From NCBI RefSeq assembly GCF_006658505.1, contig NZ_VFUZ01000005.1, positions 1 through 64,000 of the forward strand: 64,000 nucleotides of DNA. The letters are read 5' to 3'. The notes under the pieces were generated by a model that did no database searches, was not told the origin of the DNA, and saw only the letters and a list, made by a program, of their open reading frames with translations. Shown here piece by piece: positions 18,684 through 28,838 of this stretch (position 1 is its first letter; the number at the start of each line of letters is the position of its first letter). The translations under genes were made by a program, and so were the position numbers. The stretch comes from Mesorhizobium sp. B2-4-15 (GTDB lineage: Bacteria; Pseudomonadota; Alphaproteobacteria; Rhizobiales; Rhizobiaceae).

Positions 18684-21209
18684 TCAGAGTTTCAACGTTC
18701 TCAGCCGCAATGCATTGGCGATGACCGAGACCGAGGACAGGCTCATCGCCGCCGCCGCCAGCATCGGCGACAAAAGCGTGCCGGTGAGCGGATAGAGCAC
18801 GCCGGCCGCGACCGGCACGCCAAGCAGATTGTAGAGGAAGGCGAAGAACAGGTTCTGCCGGATGTTTCCGATGGTCGCCTGGGCCAGTGTGCGGGCGCGC
18901 ACGATGCCATTGAGGTCGCCCTTGACCAAGGTGATGCCGGCACTTTCGACCGCGACATCGGCGGCGGTGCCCATGGCGATGCCGACATCGGCGGCGGCAA
19001 GGGCTGGTGCGTCGTTGACACCGTCGCCTGCCATGGCAACGCCGGCGCCCCTGCCGCGCAGTTCGTCGACGAGGGCCGCCTTCTGTTCCGGCAACAGGCC
19101 GGCGCGAACCTCGTCGATGCCGAGGCTCCTGGCGATCGCGTTCGCCGTGCGCTCATTGTCGCCGGTCGCCATGATGATCCTGAGCCCGCTCTCATGCAGG
19201 GCCCTGATCGCCTCGGCGGTGGTCGCCTTGACCGGATCGGCGACGGCGACGATGCCGGCCAGCGTGCCGCCGACCGCGACGAACATCGCCGTCTTGCCAT
19301 CGCCCTGCAACGCTTCCGCGCTGGCTGAAACGGCGGCAACGGCGACGCCGAGGTCGCCCATCATCGCCGCGTTGCCGAGCGCGACCGTCTTGCCCGACAC
19401 GGTACCGGAAACGCCCTTGCCCGTGACCGCCTCGAAGCCGGTGGCGTCAGTGACGGCAACACCGCGCGCCGCCGCGCCTTCCACGATGGCTTCGGCCAAC
19501 GGATGTTCGGACCCTTTCTCCAGGCTCGCGGCGAGACCCAAAAGGTCATCCTCGGAAAAGCCATTGGCGGCCACGACGTCGGTCAGTTTCGGCCGGCCCT
19601 CGGTCAGCGTGCCGGTCTTGTCGACGATCAGCGTGTCGACGGAAGCAAAGCGTTCGAGCGCGGCGGCTTCCTTGATCAGCACGCCGGCATGCGCGCCGCG
19701 CCCGGTGGCGGTCATGATCGACATCGGCGTGGCGAGGCCGAGCGCACAGGGACAGGCGATGATCAGCACCGAGACCGCCGAGACAATGGCGAAGATCAGG
19801 CTGGGCTCGGGGCCGAAGAGCGCCCAGGCGATGAACGCGGCGATCGCGACGAGGACAACGGCCGGGACGAAGTAGAAGGAAACGCGGTCGGCCAATCCTT
19901 GTATCGGCGCGCGCGAGCGCTGTGCCTTGGCGACGAGCTCGACGATGCGCGCGAGCGTGGTCTCGGCGCCGATCCGTTCGGCGCGCATGATCAGCGAGCC
20001 TTGTTTGTTGAGCGTGCCGCCGGTGAGGGCATCGCCCTCGGCCTTTTCGACCGGCAGCGGCTCGCCCGTGATCATCGATTCGTCGATGGAAGAGCGGCCT
20101 TCCAGCACGGTGCCATCGACCGGCACGGCATCGCCGGGACGGATGCGCAGGCGATCGCCGGCCTTGACGCTGTCCAGCGGTACATCGGTCTCGAAACCGT
20201 CCCCGGCGATATGCCGCGCGGTCTTCGGCGCCAGATCAAGCAGGGCGCGGATCGCCGATCCGGTCTTTTCACGAGCACGCAGTTCCAGCACCTGGCCGAG
20301 GAAGACCAGCGCGACGATCACGGCGGCGGCCTCGAAATAGACCGGCACCGTACCGCCATGGCCGCGGAACTGATGCGGAAAGATGTCGGGGAAGAGCGTG
20401 GCGACGACGCTGTAGAGATAGGCGGCGCCAACGCCGAGCGAGATCAGCGTCCACATGTTCGGGCTGCGGTTGAGGATCGACTCCCAGCCACGATGGAAGA
20501 AGGGGAAAGCGGCCCAAAGCACCACCGGGCTTGCCAGGGCCAACTCGATCCAAACCTTCGTGAGATCCTCGACCAGGCCTTCGAAAGACAGGCCGACCAT
20601 CGGCGCCATGGCGATGATCAGAAGCGGGACCGACAGGGCCGCGCTGACCCAGAACCGCTTGGTGAAATCGACCAGTTCCGGGTTCGGCCCCTCATCGCCT
20701 GATGGTATCCCCATCGGCTCGAGCGCCATGCCGCAGATGGGGCAGGAGCCGGGCTTGTCGCGGATGATCTCGGGATGCATCGGGCACGTGTATTGCGTGC
20801 CCTTGGGCGCAGGCGGCGGCTCCGGTCTGTCACCGAGATAGGTCTGCGGTGCGGCTTCGAACTTCGCCTTGCAGCCGGCGGAACAGAAATAGAAAGCCTG
20901 GCCTTCATGGCGGACAAAGTGCCTGGCGGTGGCACGGTCGACGCTCATGCCGCAGACGGGGTCGATGGCCGTCAGGTATTGTTCCGCTCCGGCCTGGAAT
21001 TTCGTACGGCAGCGCTCGCTGCAGAAATGATAGAGATGGCCACCATGTTCTGATGCCGGCTTGCCGGCGGCCGTATCCACGGTCATGCCACAGACCGGGT
21101 CGCGCAGGACGGCACCGGCATCCACGGCCCCGCCTTTCGGCGTGCAACAGCTGCCATGCGCGCCATGTGTGTGGTGATCGCCGTGGTGATCATGGTCTGA
21201 ATGCGTCAT
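18684..21209 (-). CDS. copA: Copper-translocating P-type ATPase with two YHS domains
   Basis: P1B-type ATPase that exports Cu(I) from the cytoplasm (841 residues from MTHSDHDHHGDHH). The N-terminus is His-rich, then carries two YHS/TRASH metal domains (DPVCGM at about 37 and 83) and a heavy-metal-binding motif (YTCPMHPEI with CPICGMALEP, about 140-165) in place of classical HMA domains. The membrane CPC motif is in IACPCALGLATP (about 484), the phosphorylation site in DKTGTLTEG (about 527), the SEHPLAEAI motif of the nucleotide domain, and the hinge MAGDGVNDAPALA. The frame is open to 21401, but the upstream part covers the promoter, so the ATG at 21209 is the start. Confidence 0.95.
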   Translation of the reverse strand: MTHSDHDHHGDHHTHGAHGSCCTPKGGAVDAGAVLRDPVCGMTVDTAAGKPASEHGGHLYHFCSERCRTKFQAGAEQYLTAIDPVCGMSVDRATARHFVRHEGQAFYFCSAGCKAKFEAAPQTYLGDRPEPPPAPKGTQYTCPMHPEIIRDKPGSCPICGMALEPMGIPSGDEGPNPELVDFTKRFWVSAALSVPLLIIAMAPMVGLSFEGLVEDLTKVWIELALASPVVLWAAFPFFHRGWESILNRSPNMWTLISLGVGAAYLYSVVATLFPDIFPHQFRGHGGTVPVYFEAAAVIVALVFLGQVLELRAREKTGSAIRALLDLAPKTARHIAGDGFETDVPLDSVKAGDRLRIRPGDAVPVDGTVLEGRSSIDESMITGEPLPVEKAEGDALTGGTLNKQGSLIMRAERIGAETTLARIVELVAKAQRSRAPIQGLADRVSFYFVPAVVLVAIAAFIAWALFGPEPSLIFAIVSAVSVLIIACPCALGLATPMSIMTATGRGAHAGVLIKEAAALERFASVDTLIVDKTGTLTEGRPKLTDVVAANGFSEDDLLGLAASLEKGSEHPLAEAIVEGAAARGVAVTDATGFEAVTGKGVSGTVSGKTVALGNAAMMGDLGVAVAAVSASAEALQGDGKTAMFVAVGGTLAGIVAVADPVKATTAEAIRALHESGLRIIMATGDNERTANAIARSLGIDEVRAGLLPEQKAALVDELRGRGAGVAMAGDGVNDAPALAAADVGIAMGTAADVAVESAGITLVKGDLNGIVRARTLAQATIGNIRQNLFFAFLYNLLGVPVAAGVLYPLTGTLLSPMLAAAAMSLSSVSVIANALRLRTLKL

Positions 21210-21241
21210 CCAAAATGCCTCTATGCCTCTGCCTCGGAGCC

Positions 21242-21272
21242 GAGGTAGTGCTTCCAGTAACTGGAAGGTCAA
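21242..21272 (-). promoter_or_regulatory. CueR-type promoter of copA-DUF305
   Basis: On the minus strand: a -35 element TTGACC (21267-21272), a 19-base spacer and a -10-like TACCTC (21242-21247). Inside the spacer is a perfect 8-1-8 dyad, CTTCCAGTaACTGGAAG (21251-21267). A 19-base spacer with this CTTCC...GGAAG dyad is the hallmark of MerR-family activators of the CueR type, which untwist the over-long spacer when Cu(I) binds. The start codon of copA is 33 bases downstream. The matching cueR gene is at 32231-32650. Confidence 0.9.
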
Positions 21273-21400
21273 GGGCTGTTTTGATTTTTCGCGTTTCGGG
21301 GTCCAACCGGGCGGTTCACCCAGAAAAAGCCCATATTTCTTGGCGCAGCGTGTGCTAATACAGGCGGGTCCTTCAAACCATGACCCCGATCCCGTCGACA

Positions 21401-22204
21401 ATGAAATGCCTGGTCATCAATCTTGATCGGTCTCCTGACCGGCTTGCCCATATCACGGCCGAGTTTGCCCGCATCGGCATCACCTTCGAGCGAATAGCCG
21501 GAACCGATGCCCGCGAGTACCCGGACCTGGTGCTGCAGCCACAACATCCGATGTATGCCGTCCGCCGGCTGTCCCCCAGCGAGATTGCCTGCTTGCACAG
21601 CCATCGCAGCTGCTGGTCGATCATCGCGCGGGACGATGCCCCCTACGGCGCCGTCTTCGAGGATGACATTGTGTTCTCCGCGAAAGCCGGTGCCCTGCTT
21701 GCCGGCAGCAGCTGGATTCCGGCCGACGCCGATGTCATCAAGCTGGAGACCTTCTTCAGCAAGACCATGATCCAGAGGAAAAGGACGGCCGTCGGCCATG
21801 GCTTCTCAGCGTTCAGGCTCCGCAGGAGCCATATGGGGACCGGAGGCTACATCCTCTCAAGACAGATGGCGCGCGACCTGCTGGAAGCGACCGCAAAGGC
21901 CAACGCGGCCGCCGATGATCTCGTCTTCAACCCGGCATTCCCGACCTCGGGCGAAAAGACGATCTACCAGCTCGTTCCCGCACTCTGTGCGCAGGACCAG
22001 TTCGTGGGCGACAGACTGCCGAGCCTGATTTATGACGAACGCGAAGCCGAATGGGTCGCAAGCGGGTTGACCGTCAAACGCAGAAAGCCCCTCTCCGAGA
22101 AGGTGAGAGTGGAGATCAGGCGCATCGCCGAGTGGATCATCGATCACTGCAGGCTGCGGCGCTACACCGTCGTCCCTCTCGATCCGCCGGAAGCAGAAAA
22201 ATAG
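21401..22204 (+). CDS. Glycosyltransferase family 25 protein, tandem copy 1
   Basis: GT25-type glycosyltransferase (267 residues), the family of LPS beta-1,4-galactosyltransferases. Family segments: KCLVINLDRSPDRLAHI at the start, SEIACLHSHRSCWSII at about 62-77, and the acidic AVFEDDIVF (about 88-96) that serves as the metal/nucleotide-sugar site. The C-terminal half contains GGYILSRQMARDLL. The start was set by comparison with copies 2 and 3; an ATG at 21380 would add 7 residues. It is the first of three tandem paralogues, divergent from the copper operon. The sugar and acceptor are unknown; modification of surface polysaccharide is likely. Confidence 0.85.
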   Translation: MKCLVINLDRSPDRLAHITAEFARIGITFERIAGTDAREYPDLVLQPQHPMYAVRRLSPSEIACLHSHRSCWSIIARDDAPYGAVFEDDIVFSAKAGALLAGSSWIPADADVIKLETFFSKTMIQRKRTAVGHGFSAFRLRRSHMGTGGYILSRQMARDLLEATAKANAAADDLVFNPAFPTSGEKTIYQLVPALCAQDQFVGDRLPSLIYDEREAEWVASGLTVKRRKPLSEKVRVEIRRIAEWIIDHCRLRRYTVVPLDPPEAEK

Positions 22205-22547
22205 ACTTTGTTCCGGATGCCCGGTGCAACCAATTAGTCTAATTTAGATATTCCTAAAACATCAGCCGACATCCGCTGCGGGGCTGTTAAACCTCTTAGC
22301 TTCGAATTGCCGCTTGTTACCGGACTTCGAATAGAAAAATTTCACCTACTTCCCGTAACACGCAATCTTCGTGTAATTTTTTTGGATTTGGGCTGGCTTA
22401 AATATTCGTTTCTGCATATGGGGGATAAAAATCCCGCCAGCAAACGCCAAACTATTTCGTTCTACACGCCTAACGCGGCGCCAGACAGCTAGTGCCGGCT
22501 CGGCGAAACGAGTGCTCGTGTAATAGTAGCAAAGATTTCGTGCAAGA
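22205..22547. other. AT-rich gap between GT25 copies 1 and 2
   Basis: About 340 bases visibly richer in A and T than the genes on either side. A weak stem acacg/cgtgt followed by aattttttt (about 22360-22386, plus strand) could terminate transcription from copy 1. A 61-codon open frame at 22307-22492 has no family features and no clear ribosome site, so I do not call it. The promoter of the copy 2-copy 3 pair is expected in the right half. Confidence 0.5.
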
Positions 22548-23354
22548 ATGAAGTGCCTGATTATCAATCTCGATCGCTCACCCGACCGGCTCGCCCACAT
22601 GACCGCCGAATTTGCCCGCATCGGGATTGCCTTCGAGCGGATCGCGGCAATCGACGCCAGACAGCATCCGGATCTGGGCCTGCAACGCCAGCATGCTCTG
22701 TATGCGGTGCAACGCCTTTCCGGCAGCGAGATTGCATGCCTGCACAGCCATCGTGCCTGCTGGGCCATCATTGCCCAGGACGACGCGCCTTACGGCGCCG
22801 TGTTCGAGGATGACATGGTGTTTTCGGCGAAAGCCGGTGCGCTGCTAGCCGATACGAACTGGGTTCCAGCCGACGCCGATATCGTCAAGCTGGAGACATT
22901 CTTCCACACGACGGTGATCCAGAGGGAAAGAGCGTCCATCGGCCATGGGTTTTCTGTGTTCAGGCTCCGCAAGAACCATATCGGGGCCGGAGGCTACCTG
23001 CTCTCCAGGCAGGCGGCTCGCGACCTTCTCCTGGCCACCGCCGAGATCAACGTGGCAGTGGACAATCTGATTTTCGATCCCGCATTCACGACGTCGATCG
23101 GCAAGACCATCTACCAGCTTGTTCCCGCGTTGTGCGCGCAGGAACAGTTCGTTGGTGCCAGCTTGCCCAGTCTGATCGCGCAGGAGCGGGACGCTGCGTG
23201 GGTTGCCAGCGGGCGTGCGAATGAGCGGAGGAAACCGGTCATGGCGCGCATCAAGAGAGAGGTCTGGCGGACGGCGCGGTGGATTGCCGACTTGTGCCGA
23301 TTCCGGCGACAGATCGTCGTCCCCCTCGGCTCGATCGAGGCAGGCGACCAATGA
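22548..23354 (+). CDS. Glycosyltransferase family 25 protein, tandem copy 2
   Basis: Second GT25 paralogue (268 residues), with the same order of features as copy 1: KCLIINLDRSPDRLAHM, SEIACLHSHRACWAII, AVFEDDMVFSAKAGALL and GGYLLSRQAARDLL. Positions 22566-22620 are nearly identical in DNA to the start of copy 3, pointing to recent duplication or gene conversion. The last four bases (ATGA) overlap the start of copy 3, so the two are translationally coupled. Target specificity is unknown. Confidence 0.85.
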   Translation: MKCLIINLDRSPDRLAHMTAEFARIGIAFERIAAIDARQHPDLGLQRQHALYAVQRLSGSEIACLHSHRACWAIIAQDDAPYGAVFEDDMVFSAKAGALLADTNWVPADADIVKLETFFHTTVIQRERASIGHGFSVFRLRKNHIGAGGYLLSRQAARDLLLATAEINVAVDNLIFDPAFTTSIGKTIYQLVPALCAQEQFVGASLPSLIAQERDAAWVASGRANERRKPVMARIKREVWRTARWIADLCRFRRQIVVPLGSIEAGDQ

Positions 23355-24148
23355 AGCGCCTGGTCATCAATCTCGATCGCTCACCCGACCGGCTCGCCCA
23401 CATGACCGCCGAATTTGCCCGCATCCGCGTCGCCTTCGAGCGGGTTGCGGGGGTCGATGCCAGGGAATGCCCCGACCTGGTGCTGCAGCCGCAGCACGCG
23501 ATACACGCCATTCGCCCGCTTTCCGGCAGCGAGATCGCCTGCCTGCATAGTCATCGCGCCTGCTGGATGATCATTGCCGAGGACGACGCCCCATACGGCG
23601 CCGTGTTCGAGGACGACATGGTCTTCTCCAGCAAGGCCGGTGCGTTGCTGGGCGATATCAGCTGGGTGCCAGCTGACGCGGACGTCGTGAAGCTCGAGAC
23701 CTTCTTTTCCAGAACCGTGATCCAGAGGAAAAGGATCGCCGCTGGACACGGCTTTTCCATGGTCAGGCTCCGCAAAGGCCATCCGGGGGCTGGGGGCTAT
23801 CTGCTCTCGCGGCAGACGGCACGCGACTTTCTGGAGGCAACCGCCAAGGTCAATATCGCCGTCGACGATCTCATATTCGATCCGGTCATTTCAGCCGACA
23901 AGACTGTCTACCAGCTTGTTCCAGCGCTCTGCGCGCAGGACCAGTTCGTCGGCGACAGGCTGCCAAGCCTGCTTGACGAGGAACGGGATGCCGCACGCTC
24001 CGCGAGCGGGCTTTTGACGAGACAGAGGAAGCCGACAGCCGTGAGAATCAGGAGGGAGGCGGGACGCACCATGCGGTGGATCGCCGACTTCTGCAGGTTC
24101 CGGCGACAGATCGTCGTGCCTCTCGATCCGATCGAGGCGACTGAATAA
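23351..24148 (+). CDS. Glycosyltransferase family 25 protein, tandem copy 3
   Basis: Third GT25 paralogue (265 residues): KRLVINLDRSPDRLAHM, SEIACLHSHRACWMII, AVFEDDMVFSSKAGALL and GGYLLSRQTARDFL. The start at 23351 overlaps the stop of copy 2 and aligns with the starts of both sister genes; an in-frame ATG at 23279 inside copy 2 is less likely. Variable positions among the three copies cluster in the middle (the NLVFNP/NLIFDP region) and the C-terminus, where acceptor specificity might differ. The genes end 90 bases before glnD. Confidence 0.85.
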   Translation: MKRLVINLDRSPDRLAHMTAEFARIRVAFERVAGVDARECPDLVLQPQHAIHAIRPLSGSEIACLHSHRACWMIIAEDDAPYGAVFEDDMVFSSKAGALLGDISWVPADADVVKLETFFSRTVIQRKRIAAGHGFSMVRLRKGHPGAGGYLLSRQTARDFLEATAKVNIAVDDLIFDPVISADKTVYQLVPALCAQDQFVGDRLPSLLDEERDAARSASGLLTRQRKPTAVRIRREAGRTMRWIADFCRFRRQIVVPLDPIEATE

Positions 24149-24238
24149 GCCATTTGCCGGGCTGTCGGGCGGCCCCATACCCAGCGCCGCGAAAACGCGC
24201 TATAGACGCCGCCCAAAAGGCAAGGCCAACCGGTACAT

Positions 24239-27040
24239 ATGGCGAAAATCTCCCTGAAGCTTGATGAATTGATCGACGGCGACGCCTTGCGCCGCGAGAT
24301 GACCGCCCTGACGACGGCCACGGCCGGCGACGGCTCCGGACCGGCCGCCCGCGCCGGCGTTCTCCAGCTTCTCAAGGGCCGGCTCGCCGAAGGCCGCAGA
24401 ACAGCCGAGGCCATGCTGAGGCAGGATGGCGGCGGCAATGCCTGCGCCGAGCGGCTGTCGCATCTGATGGATGAGCTGATCCGCGCGCTCTACGATTTCG
24501 CGGCGACCCATGTCTACCGTGTGAAGAACCGGTCGGCGGCCGAACGCATGGCCGTCGTTGCCGTCGGCGGCTATGGCCGCGGCACGCTGGCGCCGGGATC
24601 CGACATCGACCTGTTGTTCCTGCTGCCCTACAAGCAGACGCCCTGGGGCGAACAAACAGTCGAATACATGCTCTACATGCTGTGGGATCTCGGGCTGAAG
24701 GTCGGCCATGCCACCCGCAACATCGACGAGTGCCTGAGGCTTTCGCGCACCGACATCACCATCCGCACCTCGATCCTGGAAGCGCGCTTCCTGTGGGGCG
24801 AACGCAAGCTCTATGACGAACTGATGCTGCGCTTCGACCACGAGTTGGTGCGCACGACCGGCCCGGAATATGTGCAGGCCAAACTCGCCGAGCGGGACGA
24901 GCGCCATGCCAAGGCCGGCGAAAGCCGCTATCTGGTCGAGCCCAACGTCAAGGACGGCAAGGGCGGCTTGCGCGACCTGCAGACGCTGTTCTGGATCGGC
25001 AAGTATTTCTACCGCGTGCGCACCGGCGAGGAGCTGGTCGAGAAAGGCGTTTTCACCGAGGCCGAGTACCGGGAATTCCAGAAGGCCGAGGATTTCCTGT
25101 GGGCGGTGCGCTGCCACATGCATTTCCTCACCGGCAAGGCCGAGGAACGGCTGCATTTCGACATCCAGCGCGAGATCGCCGAGCGGCTCGGCTACACCAC
25201 CCATCCCGGCCTGTCGGCGGTCGAGCGCTTCATGAAGCACTACTTCCTCGTCGCCAAGGATGTCGGCGACCTGACCCGCATCTTCTGCGCCGCGCTGGAG
25301 GAGGAGCAGGCCAAGCATGTGCCGGGCTTCAACCGCATCTTCCTCACCTTCCAGCGCCGCAAGCGCAAGCTCGCCGGTACCTCGGACTTCATCGTCGACA
25401 ACCACCGCATCAACATCGCCGACGACACCGTGTTCGAGCGCGATCCGGTCAATCTGCTCAGACTGTTCTGGTTCGCCGACAAGCACGGGCTGGAATTCCA
25501 CCCCGACGCGCTGAAACTGCTGACCCGCTCGCTCGGCCTGGTCAACAAATCTCTGCGGCGCGACGAGGAAGCCAACCGGCTGTTCCTCGACATATTGACG
25601 TCGGACCGCAATGCCGAACTCAACCTGCGGCGCATGAACGAGGCAGGGCTGCTGGGCAAGCTGATCCCCGACTTCGGCAAGATCGTCGCCATGATGCAGT
25701 TCTCGATGTACCACCACTACACGGTCGACGAGCACCTGATCCGCTGCATCGGCGTGCTGGCCGAGATCGAACGCGGCGATGGCGAGAAGGTGCATCCGCT
25801 GTCGCATTCGTTGATGCCGGGGCTGAAGAAGAGCCGCGAAGCGCTCTATGTCGCCGTGCTGCTGCACGACATCGCCAAGGGCAGGCCGGAGGATCATTCC
25901 GAGGCCGGCGCCAGGATCGCGCGGCGCATCTGCCCGCATATGGGGCTGTCGCCAGCCGACACCGAAACGGTCGCCTGGCTGGTCGAGAACCATCTCGCCA
26001 TGTCGATGACGGCGCAGACCCGCGATCTCAACGACCGCAAGACCATCGAGGATTTCGCCTCGATCGTCCAATCGGTCGAGCGGCTGAAGCTGCTTCTGAT
26101 CCTCACCGTCTGCGACATCAGGGGCGTCGGACCAGGCGTCTGGAACGGCTGGAAGGGGCAGTTGCTGCGCACGCTCTACTACGAGACCGAACTGCTCCTG
26201 ACCGGCGGCTTTTCGGAAGTGTCGCGCGCCGAGCGCACGACGGCGGCGCGCGAGCGGCTGGCCGAGGCATTGGCCGGCTGGCCGGCGAAGGAGCGCAAGC
26301 GCTATGTCGCCCAGCATTACGAAAACTACCTTTTGACCGTCGACCTGCCGGACCAGCTTCGCCATGCGGAATTCGTTCGGGAGGCGGACGCCGCCGGCAA
26401 AATGCTCGCCACCATGGTCAAGACATATGAATTCGAGGCGGTGACCGAGATCACGGTGCTGGCGCAGGATCATCCGCGCCTGCTTTCGGTGATTGCAGGC
26501 GCTTGTGCCGCCGCCGGCGGCAACATTGTCGACGCGCAGATCTTCACCACTTCCGACGGGCGCGCGCTGGATTCGATCCTGATCTCGCGGGAGTTCGACC
26601 TTGACGAGGACGAGCGCCGGCGCGCCGAGCGCGTCGGCCGGCTGATCGAGGACGTGCTGTCGGGCAAGAGCTGGCTGCCGGAGATGATCGAGAAGCGGAC
26701 GAAGCCCAGGCGCGGCGCCAAAGTGTTCAAAATCCCGCCGCGCGCCGAAATCCGCAACACGCTGTCGAACCGGTTTTCGGTCATCGAGGTCGAGGGGCTC
26801 GATCGCCCCGGCCTGCTGTCGGAGATCACCGGGACGCTATCCGACCTGTCGCTCGACATCGCATCGGCGCACATCACCACTTTCGGCGAGAAGGTCATCG
26901 ACACTTTCTATGTCACCGACCTCACCGGCCAGAAGATCGACAGCCCGGCCCGCATCGCCACCATCCGCAACCGGCTGATGGCGACGCTCGAAGGCACCGC
27001 GCCCGAACGCGGCGGCAAGGCCAAGGCGGCCGCCGAGTGA
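24239..27040 (+). CDS. glnD: PII uridylyltransferase / uridylyl-removing enzyme
   Basis: Bifunctional nitrogen sensor that uridylylates PII proteins when glutamine is low and removes the group when glutamine is high (933 residues). The nucleotidyltransferase domain has the [19 protein letters not shown] pattern (110-128, metal ligands Asp122 and Asp124). The central HD domain has [16 protein letters not shown] (about 540-555), the uridylyl-removing site. Two ACT domains that bind glutamine end the protein (about 740-810, [16 protein letters not shown]; and about 848-920, [16 protein letters not shown]). The gene is followed by murJ after 46 bases, as in other rhizobia. Confidence 0.97.
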   Translation: MAKISLKLDELIDGDALRREMTALTTATAGDGSGPAARAGVLQLLKGRLAEGRRTAEAMLRQDGGGNACAERLSHLMDELIRALYDFAATHVYRVKNRSAAERMAVVAVGGYGRGTLAPGSDIDLLFLLPYKQTPWGEQTVEYMLYMLWDLGLKVGHATRNIDECLRLSRTDITIRTSILEARFLWGERKLYDELMLRFDHELVRTTGPEYVQAKLAERDERHAKAGESRYLVEPNVKDGKGGLRDLQTLFWIGKYFYRVRTGEELVEKGVFTEAEYREFQKAEDFLWAVRCHMHFLTGKAEERLHFDIQREIAERLGYTTHPGLSAVERFMKHYFLVAKDVGDLTRIFCAALEEEQAKHVPGFNRIFLTFQRRKRKLAGTSDFIVDNHRINIADDTVFERDPVNLLRLFWFADKHGLEFHPDALKLLTRSLGLVNKSLRRDEEANRLFLDILTSDRNAELNLRRMNEAGLLGKLIPDFGKIVAMMQFSMYHHYTVDEHLIRCIGVLAEIERGDGEKVHPLSHSLMPGLKKSREALYVAVLLHDIAKGRPEDHSEAGARIARRICPHMGLSPADTETVAWLVENHLAMSMTAQTRDLNDRKTIEDFASIVQSVERLKLLLILTVCDIRGVGPGVWNGWKGQLLRTLYYETELLLTGGFSEVSRAERTTAARERLAEALAGWPAKERKRYVAQHYENYLLTVDLPDQLRHAEFVREADAAGKMLATMVKTYEFEAVTEITVLAQDHPRLLSVIAGACAAAGGNIVDAQIFTTSDGRALDSILISREFDLDEDERRRAERVGRLIEDVLSGKSWLPEMIEKRTKPRRGAKVFKIPPRAEIRNTLSNRFSVIEVEGLDRPGLLSEITGTLSDLSLDIASAHITTFGEKVIDTFYVTDLTGQKIDSPARIATIRNRLMATLEGTAPERGGKAKAAAE

Positions 27041-27086
27041 CTGCCATCATCACTTTGTCCCAATCCCACAGGCAGTCTTAGAGCGC

Positions 27087-28685
27087 ATGAGCCTCGTCAA
27101 GAAATTCGCAACGGTCGCTTCCGGCACGCTGATGAGCCGCGCACTCGGCTTCGGCCGCGAGATGCTGATGGCGGCGGCACTCGGCACCGGGCCGGTCGCC
27201 GACGCCTTCAACGCCGCCTTCCAGTTTCCCAACACGTTTCGCCGGCTGTTCGCCGAGGGCGCCTTCAATGCAGCCTTCGTGCCGCTGTTCGCCAAGGAGA
27301 TCGAGACCCATGGCACCGATGGCGCCAAGCGCTTCTCCGAGGAAGTGTTCGGCGTGCTGTTCACGGCGCTGCTGGCGCTGACGATCGCCATGGAACTGGC
27401 GATGCCGCTGATCGTGCGCTATCTGGTGGCGCCGGGCTTTGCCGAGACGCCGGGCAAGTTCGAGACGACGGTCACGCTGGCGACGATCATGTTCCCCTAC
27501 CTGATCTGCATGTCGCTCGCCGCCATGATGGCCGGCATGCTGAATTCGCTGCGCCGCTATTTCGCGGCTGCCATCGCACCCGCTTTCCTGAACATCATCC
27601 TGATCAGCGTGCTTGGCTATGCATGGTACCATGGCCTGGATGCGCGCGCCGTCGGCTTCGGCCTGTCCTGGGGCGTGCTGGCGGCGGGCATCGTGCAACT
27701 CGCCATCGTCTGGGTCGCGGTACGCAATGCCGGCATCGCGATCGGTTTCCGCCGGCCGAAGATGACGCCCAATGTCAAGCGGCTGCTGATCCTGGCGCTG
27801 CCGGCGGCCATCACTGGCGGCATCACCCAGATCAACCAGTTGATCGGAACGGCTATCGCCTCGGCGCAGAACAGCGCGGTGTCCTCGCTTGCCTATGCCG
27901 ACCGCATCTACCAGCTGCCGCTTGGCGTCGTCGGTGTGGCTGTGGCGATCGTGCTCTTGCCCGAGCTGTCGCGGGCGCTGAAATCAGGCAATCTCATCGA
28001 GGCGGCCAACCTGCAGAACCGTTCCGTCGAGTTCACCCTGTTCATGACCCTGCCGGCGGCGGCGGCATTGTGGGTGATGTCGGAACCGATCGTGCGGCTG
28101 GTGTACGAACGTGGCGCCTTCGCGGCCAACCACTCGACGCCGACGGTGGCGCCGATCCTGGCAATCTTCGGGCTCGGCCTGCCGGCCTTCGTGCTGATCA
28201 AGGCCTTCACCCCAGGCTATTTCGCGCGTGAGGACACCCGCACGCCGATGATCTTCGCCGCCATCTCGGTGGCGGTGAACGTTGCCACCGCGCTGACCCT
28301 GTTTCCATCGATGGGCGCACCCGGCATTGCCGTGGCCTCGGCCGTGGCCGGCTGGGTCAACGCCCTGATGCTGCTTGGCATGCTGATCCGGCGCGGCCAT
28401 TGGGGCCGCGACGTGCCGCTTCTGAGACGCATTCCACGTCTGGTGCTGTCGGCGATCGTGATGGGCATCGCCCTGTACTTCGCCGAACATTGGCTGGCCG
28501 CCAGGATTGGTCCGGGTTCGCCGCTGGTGGTCAAGGCGACTACGATCCTGGCGCTGGTGGGCGGGGGTGCGGCTCTCTACTTCTTCATGGCGTTTGCCAC
28601 CGGCGGTGCCGATTTCGGCATGATCCGGCGCAACGTGAAGCGCAAGGGGTCGCCGGCGCCCAAGGAACAGTCTCCAGATCAGTGA
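27087..28685 (+). CDS. murJ: Lipid II flippase MurJ
   Basis: Polytopic inner-membrane protein of the MVF/MOP superfamily (532 residues, 14 predicted helices) that moves lipid II across the membrane for peptidoglycan synthesis. Family segments are SGTLMSRALGFGREMLMAA at the start, AFQFPNTFRRLFAEGAFNAAFVP (about residues 45-67, as overlapping parts), and YERGAFAANHST with the following helix (about 335-350). It follows glnD closely and precedes trpS, a gene order shared by many Rhizobiales. A repeat lies between it and trpS. Confidence 0.95.
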   Translation: MSLVKKFATVASGTLMSRALGFGREMLMAAALGTGPVADAFNAAFQFPNTFRRLFAEGAFNAAFVPLFAKEIETHGTDGAKRFSEEVFGVLFTALLALTIAMELAMPLIVRYLVAPGFAETPGKFETTVTLATIMFPYLICMSLAAMMAGMLNSLRRYFAAAIAPAFLNIILISVLGYAWYHGLDARAVGFGLSWGVLAAGIVQLAIVWVAVRNAGIAIGFRRPKMTPNVKRLLILALPAAITGGITQINQLIGTAIASAQNSAVSSLAYADRIYQLPLGVVGVAVAIVLLPELSRALKSGNLIEAANLQNRSVEFTLFMTLPAAAALWVMSEPIVRLVYERGAFAANHSTPTVAPILAIFGLGLPAFVLIKAFTPGYFAREDTRTPMIFAAISVAVNVATALTLFPSMGAPGIAVASAVAGWVNALMLLGMLIRRGHWGRDVPLLRRIPRLVLSAIVMGIALYFAEHWLAARIGPGSPLVVKATTILALVGGGAALYFFMAFATGGADFGMIRRNVKRKGSPAPKEQSPDQ

Positions 28686-28762
28686 GCAGCCCCTTGATCC
28701 TCCGCGCCCTCTCGTCCATAAGCGCGCCGTCGCAAGACTTTCGCCGCGCGCGGTTTCCAGCC

Positions 28763-28805
28763 GCGTGATTGGCTCCGAAAGGTCTGCAACTTTTCGGAAT
28801 CACGC
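28763..28805. repeat. Palindromic intergenic repeat (43 bases)
   Basis: Outer arms gcgtgatt and aatcacgc are perfectly complementary. Inner arms ccgaaa and tttcgg enclose ggtctgcaact. The architecture matches the element at 41306-41347, which has catgatc/gatcatg outer arms, and repeats I know from other rhizobial genomes. It sits in the gap between murJ and trpS and could also act as an RNA hairpin. Confidence 0.75.
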
Positions 28806-28838
28806 TGATACGGCCCTCCACAAGCCCCGAGGAAAAAC

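Noticed and set aside
21210-21401. 64-residue extension of CopA
   Set aside because: It would be encoded by the promoter itself, including the CueR dyad; the His-rich ATG at 21209 is the natural start.
22307-22492. 61-codon frame between GT25 copies
   Set aside because: No ribosome site, no similarity, and the region is AT-rich spacer.
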